From Vulcanibacillus modesticaldus (lineage in GTDB: Bacteria; Bacillota; Bacilli; Tepidibacillales; Tepidibacillaceae): a DNA stretch of 38,726 nucleotides. The DNA lies in contig NZ_MIJF01000014.1 of assembly GCF_001730235.1 (NCBI RefSeq), forward strand, positions 1 through 38,726, in the 5' to 3' direction. Shown here in pieces: positions 34,749 through 38,726 of this stretch; positions within the stretch are counted from its first letter, which is position 1; the number at the start of each line of letters is the position of its first letter. A model generated the notes under the pieces. It worked only from the letters and a program-made list of their open reading frames with translations. It did not search any database and was not told the DNA's origin. Both the position numbers and the translations under genes were made by a program.

Positions 34749-34883
34749 TTATCATATCCAGCTAATACCGATAAATTAATTTTATGAATATTTTTATAGA
34801 TAAAGATGGAATAATTAAAAAAAGTTCCACAAGAAATATTTTAGGAAATATTTTAGTAAAAATCCAAGCACTTATTGAATAGA

Positions 34884-34911
34884 TTAACATAAGATAGGTT
34901 ATTGGTATGAT
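34884..34911 (+). promoter_or_regulatory. Extended -10 promoter for asnB
   Basis: TTAACA (34884-34889), 16-base spacer, TATGAT (34906-34911) preceded by TGG, an extended -10. Start would be about 40 bases before asnB. Confidence 0.5.
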
Positions 34912-34958
34912 GGTGATGTTTGAATTCCATGAATCAGTTTTGAAAGGAAGAGATATTT

Positions 34959-36800
34959 ATGTGTGGTATAGCTGGGTGGATTGATTGGGATCAAGACCTA
35001 ACGCAGAAAAAGGAGATTATAGAAAAAATGGGTAGTACGTTACATCATCGGGGACCCGATAATCAAGGCTCTTGGGTAACCAAACATGCTGCCCTAGCAC
35101 ATACTCGATTAATAGTAATTGATCCAGAAGGTGGCTCACAACCAATGATTCGCCAATATGGTGATAACAAATACGTTATCATTTACAATGGAGAATTATA
35201 TAATACGGAAGAACTTAGAAGGGAATTAAAACAGCTAGGACATAAATTTTTCTCACATTCAGATACTGAAGTTCTTCTGATATCCTATATTGAGTGGGGA
35301 GAAAAATGTGTAGAGCGCTTAAATGGTATTTTTGCGTTTGGGGTATGGGATGATTCAAAACAAAAATTATTTATGGCTAGGGATCGTCTTGGAGTAAAAC
35401 CGCTCTTTTATACTGAAAAATACCACAAATTATTATTTGCTTCAGAAATTAAGGCGCTTTTGGCTCATCCTGAAATTAAACCAGAGATTGATGAAGAAGG
35501 TTTATCAGAGATTTTTGGACTTGGACCATCTAGGACTCCAGGGCATGGTGTATTTCGAGGAGTATCCGAGTTAAAACCAGGGCATTATTTAATTTATAAC
35601 TCATCCGGTACAAGTATTAAAAAATACTGGGTATTAGAGAGTAAAAAGCATGAAGATGATTTAAAAACAACTATCGAAAAGGTTAGAGAGTTGGTTCTAG
35701 ATACAGTTAAACGTCAATTAGTATCCGATGTCCCTGTTTGTACTTTTCTTTCGGGTGGACTTGATTCAAGTATTATTTCAGCTGTGGCTGCAAATATCTA
35801 TAGAGAAAAAGCTAAGACACTCCATACCTATTCAATAGATTACGTTGGGAACAAAGAAAATTTTAAAGCTAGTGAATTTCAACCTAATGCCGATCCACCT
35901 TGGGTAAAAAAGATGTCTAAATATATTGGCTCAACCCATCATTATATTATGGTAGATACGATAGAACTAGTGGAATCGTTATATGACGCAGTCAAAGCCC
36001 GTGATTTACCAGGAATGGCTGATATCGATTCTTCTCTTTTATTATTTAGTAAAGAGATTAAAAAAGGGGCGACGGTTGGATTATCAGGAGAATGTGCAGA
36101 TGAAATATTTGGTGGGTACCCGTGGTTTTATCGTGAAGATGATTTGAAATCTGAGAACTTTCCTTGGTTAAGATCATTAGATGAAAGGGTGAAAATATTA
36201 TCACCATCTTTAAAAGAACGACTTTCAATAAAAGACTATGTACAATATCGTTTTCAACAGACATTAGATGAAGTTCCAATTTCAACTGAAGATTCAAAAG
36301 AACAAGTACAGATGCGAAAATTATTTTATTTGAATTATCAGTGGTTTATGGCTAATCTATTAGAACGAAAAGATCGAATGACGATGGCGACTGGTTTGGA
36401 GGTCAGGGTTCCATTTGCTGATCATCGTTTGGTCGGATACGTTTGGAATATACCCTGGGAAATGAAAAATTTAAATAATAGAGAAAAAGGAATCTTACGT
36501 GCAGCCATGAAAGGCATTCTGCCAGACGAAATATTAAATCGTCGGAAAAGCCCTTATCCTAAAACTCACAATCCACTATATACAAAAGAGGTTAGCAATC
36601 GGCTTCTAGATATCTTAAATGATCCAACTTCTCCGATACTAGATTTAATAGATGCAAAATATGTACGTAATATTATTGAATCAGGTGGCGAAATTTTTAA
36701 AGTTCCATACTTCGGTCAGCTAATGATGGGTCCACAACTTCTAGCATATTTAATTCAAGTTAATTATTGGTTAAAAGAGTATCAAATCAAAATTGTTTAA
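34959..36800 (+). CDS. asnB: Glutamine-hydrolysing asparagine synthetase, AsnO-like
   Basis: The 613-residue enzyme makes asparagine from aspartate, glutamine and ATP. The N-terminal class II amidotransferase domain begins MCGIAGWIDW with nucleophile C2, then LHHRGPDNQG and IYNGELYN. The synthetase domain has the PP-loop SGGLDSSII and GLSGECADEIFGGYPWFYR. RKSPYPKTHNP lies near the end. Length and sequence style match B. subtilis AsnO (YisO), the sporulation-linked paralogue, more than the larger AsnB. GAAAGGAAGAG precedes the ATG. Spore-coat genes follow on the other strand. Confidence 0.93.
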   Translation: MCGIAGWIDWDQDLTQKKEIIEKMGSTLHHRGPDNQGSWVTKHAALAHTRLIVIDPEGGSQPMIRQYGDNKYVIIYNGELYNTEELRRELKQLGHKFFSHSDTEVLLISYIEWGEKCVERLNGIFAFGVWDDSKQKLFMARDRLGVKPLFYTEKYHKLLFASEIKALLAHPEIKPEIDEEGLSEIFGLGPSRTPGHGVFRGVSELKPGHYLIYNSSGTSIKKYWVLESKKHEDDLKTTIEKVRELVLDTVKRQLVSDVPVCTFLSGGLDSSIISAVAANIYREKAKTLHTYSIDYVGNKENFKASEFQPNADPPWVKKMSKYIGSTHHYIMVDTIELVESLYDAVKARDLPGMADIDSSLLLFSKEIKKGATVGLSGECADEIFGGYPWFYREDDLKSENFPWLRSLDERVKILSPSLKERLSIKDYVQYRFQQTLDEVPISTEDSKEQVQMRKLFYLNYQWFMANLLERKDRMTMATGLEVRVPFADHRLVGYVWNIPWEMKNLNNREKGILRAAMKGILPDEILNRRKSPYPKTHNPLYTKEVSNRLLDILNDPTSPILDLIDAKYVRNIIESGGEIFKVPYFGQLMMGPQLLAYLIQVNYWLKEYQIKIV

Positions 36801-36807
36801 TCTTAAG

Positions 36808-36843
36808 AAAAAAAAAGGATGCATTGATTGCATCCGTTTTTTT
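36808..36843. terminator. Bidirectional terminator between asnB and cotJC
   Basis: GGATGCA (36817-36823) and TGCATCC (36829-36835) form the stem. A-run on the left (36808-36816) and T-run on the right (36837-36843) let it work for both converging genes. Confidence 0.9.
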
Positions 36844-36847
36844 GCTT

Positions 36848-37486
36848 TTAGTCCAAGATTTCATCTGGTGTGAAATTAGTATCGGTAAAGATATCCTTTG
36901 CCCCATCAACTTCGACGTCGTACTTATAATTCTTTTTATCTTCTCTAACAATGTATAGTGCTTCTCTGAATCTTAATGCATGTACTACTTCTCTTTCTCT
37001 TAGAAATCTTAGGGCATCAATTAGTCCAGGGTCGTCTGTCATTTGGATTAAGTTCTCGTAGGTTGCTCTAGCCTTTTCTTCACCAGCAATATCATCAATC
37101 AAATCAACTATAGGATCCCCTTTCGTTTGAATGTAAGATGCTGTCCAGGGATTACCATTAGCGTCACTATAAAATAGGGCTCGGTTATGTTCTGCAAATT
37201 GTGCACCTAATCCTGCCGCCATCATTTGTTCAGGTGTTGCGTTCTTGACTAATTTATATACCATAGTTGCAATCATCTCTAGGTGACCTAATTCTTCAGT
37301 ACCTATGTCCGTTAGTAAGGCTTTAGCTCTTTTGTTTTTCATACTGTACCTTTGATTTAAATATTTTAATGCTGCCGATAACTCGCCGTCTGGACCACCA
37401 TATTGGGTAATTAAAAATTTTGCCATCCTTAAGTCCGGTTTCTCAATACGAATGGGTCGTTGAAGTTTTTTCTCATACATCCACAT
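36848..37486 (-). CDS. cotJC: Spore coat protein CotJC, manganese catalase family
   Basis: The 212-residue ferritin-like protein has the two-metal ligands of Mn catalases: GELSAA (Glu), TEELGHLE (Glu/His), AGEEKARATYE (Glu) and EREVVHALRFRE (Glu/His). CotJC is part of the inner coat and may protect spores from peroxide. The ATG at 37486 follows AGAGGTGA by 9 bases. It lies 22 bases after cotJB on the same strand. The C-terminal tail is acidic and short, without a catalase-size extension. Confidence 0.94.
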   Translation of the reverse strand: MWMYEKKLQRPIRIEKPDLRMAKFLITQYGGPDGELSAALKYLNQRYSMKNKRAKALLTDIGTEELGHLEMIATMVYKLVKNATPEQMMAAGLGAQFAEHNRALFYSDANGNPWTASYIQTKGDPIVDLIDDIAGEEKARATYENLIQMTDDPGLIDALRFLREREVVHALRFREALYIVREDKKNYKYDVEVDGAKDIFTDTNFTPDEILD

Positions 37487-37508
37487 CGTTCATATTCACC
37501 TCTTTAAT

Positions 37509-37760
37509 TTAGTAAATTATTTCCCACGGCCAAGGGTCCTTTATCCAACGGGCCGGATTTTCTTTTGAGAAACCATACTGGGTAAGTGGTCCGTAGTAGC
37601 GCTCAACCTCAGGCATTAGTTGCATGATTTGATAAGTTAAATTAGTGAAGTCTTGTTGAGCTTTTTTGTCATTGGGATGAGTATCTAGATATAGTTTGAG
37701 TTCTAAAGCTGCAAATTCTAAATCTTGTAGTTTATATAATAATGGTGTTGCTCTTTTCAA
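37509..37760 (-). CDS. cotJB: Spore coat protein CotJB
   Basis: The 83-residue protein contains LQDLEFAALELKLYLDTHP and YYGPLTQYGF, and ends WIKDPWPWEIIY, the aromatic tail of CotJB. It is a spore coat component that travels with CotJC. The start is TTG 37760, with GGGAGG about 9 bases upstream. In B. subtilis the operon is cotJABC; no cotJA ORF is found in the 174 bases before this gene. A SigmaE-like -10 (AATACGAAT, minus strand near 37785) may lie upstream. Confidence 0.93.
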   Translation of the reverse strand: MKRATPLLYKLQDLEFAALELKLYLDTHPNDKKAQQDFTNLTYQIMQLMPEVERYYGPLTQYGFSKENPARWIKDPWPWEIIY

Positions 37761-37858
37761 ATCATATTCCTCCCTTATTCGTATTCCCTATTACTTTATT
37801 CAGTCATATAGTCATTAGTAACTAAGATGATCGCCTAATTTTTGGGTAAAAATATATA

Positions 37859-37909
37859 TAAAAAAAGGCAGACTCAACCTCGCATAAATAGCGATTTTTT
37901 GAGTCTGCC
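37859..37909 (-). terminator. Minus-strand terminator after the YbjQ gene
   Basis: On the minus strand GGCAGACTCAA (37909-37899) pairs with TTGAGTCTGCC (37877-37867), with an inner TCGC/GCGA-like pairing, followed by seven or more Ts (37866-37859). Confidence 0.88.
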
Positions 37910-37934
37910 TGCTTTATAAAGCAATTATAAAATT

Positions 37935-38255
37935 TTAATCTTTTTCTAATGTAACAGCTGTCCCGTATACGAGAATTTCAGAAGCATTTTGCATAATTTG
38001 GGAGGTCATATATCTTACATTTAAAATTGCATTAGCTCCTATCTTCTCAGCTTCCCGTACCATATGAGCAGTCGCTTTTTGTCTTGAGTCCGTTAACATT
38101 TCGGTATATTCTTTAATTTCTCCACCAACCAATGTCCTAAATCCTGCTACAATATCCTTTCCAATATGTTTTGACTGAACGATATTGCCTTTAACCATTC
38201 CATGGACCTTGGTCACTTTGTAACCAGGTACATAATCAATATTTACGATAATCAT
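37935..38255 (-). CDS. YbjQ/UPF0145 family protein
   Basis: The 106-residue protein reads VPGYKVTKVHGMVKGN, GFRTLVGGEIKEYTEML and AEKIGANAILNVRYMTS, the conserved blocks of the YbjQ (UPF0145, DUF74) family, a small dodecin-like pentamer fold of unknown function. I use ATG 38255; the frame is open to 38285 but homologues start at (M)IIVNIDYVPG. AAGGAGG lies 12 bases upstream. It overlaps the membrane protein gene by 20 bases, so they are coupled. Confidence 0.9.
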   Translation of the reverse strand: MIIVNIDYVPGYKVTKVHGMVKGNIVQSKHIGKDIVAGFRTLVGGEIKEYTEMLTDSRQKATAHMVREAEKIGANAILNVRYMTSQIMQNASEILVYGTAVTLEKD

Positions 38256-38457
38256 TATTTTCTTTATCCTCCTTATACTCTTCATAGCGATCCTTAGCTA
38301 CACTAATCAAAATCATAATACTTCCAATAATTCCTAATAGGAATGCTGCGATAATATTATCTTCAACTGGCTCTGCATTGGAAAAAAGTGCGTAAAAGGG
38401 AGCGAAAACAAAAATGAGTCCTGCTATAATCACAAGTGAAACTCCAATTTTTTTCAT
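38236..38457 (-). CDS. Small two-helix membrane protein
   Basis: The 73-residue protein has two hydrophobic segments (about 4-26 and 38-53) and a charged, Lys/Glu/Asp-rich cytoplasmic tail (54-73). The start ATG 38457 follows AGGTGATGCT. I recognise no family. It is coupled to the YbjQ-like gene by overlap and the pair probably acts together at the membrane, which is an inference from position only. Confidence 0.75.
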   Translation of the reverse strand: MKKIGVSLVIIAGLIFVFAPFYALFSNAEPVEDNIIAAFLLGIIGSIMILISVAKDRYEEYKEDKENNDYRKY

Positions 38458-38629
38458 AGCATCACCTCATGTTTTTAAAACGTATTGTCAAAAGTTTTAT
38501 AGATTATTGTGTCAAAAACCTTGTTGTTATTGAAAAATTTATATTAAGGTATTGCCACCCCCTCAATTTAAGGGTAATTTTTAGTTGACCATTCAAAAAA
38601 TTACTCAAACAAAGGAGGCGGCAAACTTG

Positions 38630-38726
38630 ATGTCTAAAGTTATTTCTTTGTTGCTACTATACATTGAGGTTCAAAATAAAATCATTGTTTATTTGATGGG
38701 GGCATTGCTTGGTAAGAATTCTCTTC
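38630..38726 (+). CDS. Start of an ORF cut by the window end, possibly transposase
   Basis: After a strong AAAGGAGGCGG, ATG 38630 opens a frame of 32 codons to the window edge: MSKVISLLLLYIEVQNKI and then IVYLMGALLGKNSL. The short Leu/Ile-rich start recalls the N-termini of some insertion-sequence transposases, but too little is visible to say. TTGACC at 38584-38589 may be part of a promoter. The gap 38458-38629 has an inverted repeat-like CCCTCAATTTAAGGG but no other gene. Confidence 0.55.
   Translation, partial: MSKVISLLLLYIEVQNKIIVYLMGALLGKNSL

Noticed and set aside
34784-34882. 32-codon ORF in the gap before asnB
   Set aside because: No ribosome site, AT-rich with a short tandem AATATTTTAGG repeat, no recognisable family.
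36767-36958. 63-codon plus-strand ORF after asnB
   Set aside because: Crosses the bidirectional terminator and lies antisense to cotJC.

Overview
The window is a low-GC (by eye about one third G+C), mostly single-strand block of core chromosome from an endospore-forming anaerobic Firmicute, most likely a member of the Clostridia. Three things point there: the Bacillus-like order yqfC-yqfD-phoH-pgpH-ybeY-dgkA-cdd-era-yqzL-recO-glyQS-ccpN-ppsR-ppdK-dnaG-sigA-trmK-yqfO; sporulation genes (yqfC, yqfD, cotJB, cotJC, an AsnO-like asparagine synthetase); and a SCIFF peptide with its radical-SAM maturase, a near-universal clostridial marker. I cannot name the genus from sequence alone; a lineage related to Anaerobranca/Proteinivorax is only a guess.

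Layout. 1-276: the 5' end of an IS1182-type transposase on the minus strand, cut by the window edge, then an inverted repeat and a plus-strand terminator that no longer has its gene beside it. 341-8331: a tight run from yqfC to era covering sporulation, PhoH ATPase, the c-di-AMP phosphodiesterase PgpH, the rRNA endonuclease YbeY, a lipid kinase with an unusual extra membrane domain, a DUF502 protein, cytidine deaminase and Era. 8366-10045: the SCIFF module (peptide, internal terminator, maturase). 10049-14547: yqzL-recO, then glyQS behind a glycine T-box. 14557-18804: ccpN, ppsR and ppdK, a regulator-plus-enzyme set for the pyruvate/PEP node. 18807-22233: dnaG-sigA with a long leader carrying Spo0A-box-like heptamers. 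22321-24234: trmK and a Nif3-like gene. 24389-24791: RNase P RNA. 24907-30910: a five-gene oligopeptide ABC transporter in the appDFABC order. 31041-36843: pncB, uppP, a DUF212 gene, a metallo-beta-lactamase-fold gene and asnB. 36848-38457 (minus strand): cotJC-cotJB and a membrane protein/YbjQ pair. 38630-end: the start of a plus-strand ORF cut by the edge.

Most of the window is conserved housekeeping DNA and I do not see a whole new system. The most unusual points are: a SCIFF peptide with five rather than six cysteines, the missing one lying inside the known thioether loop; two adjacent regulators (ccpN, ppsR) whose Shine-Dalgarno spacing points to ATA start codons; a five-codon ORF ending in an ATGA overlap with pgpH; a diacylglycerol/undecaprenol-kinase-like protein with about 100 extra residues of membrane sequence; and an insertion sequence next to an orphan terminator upstream of yqfC.
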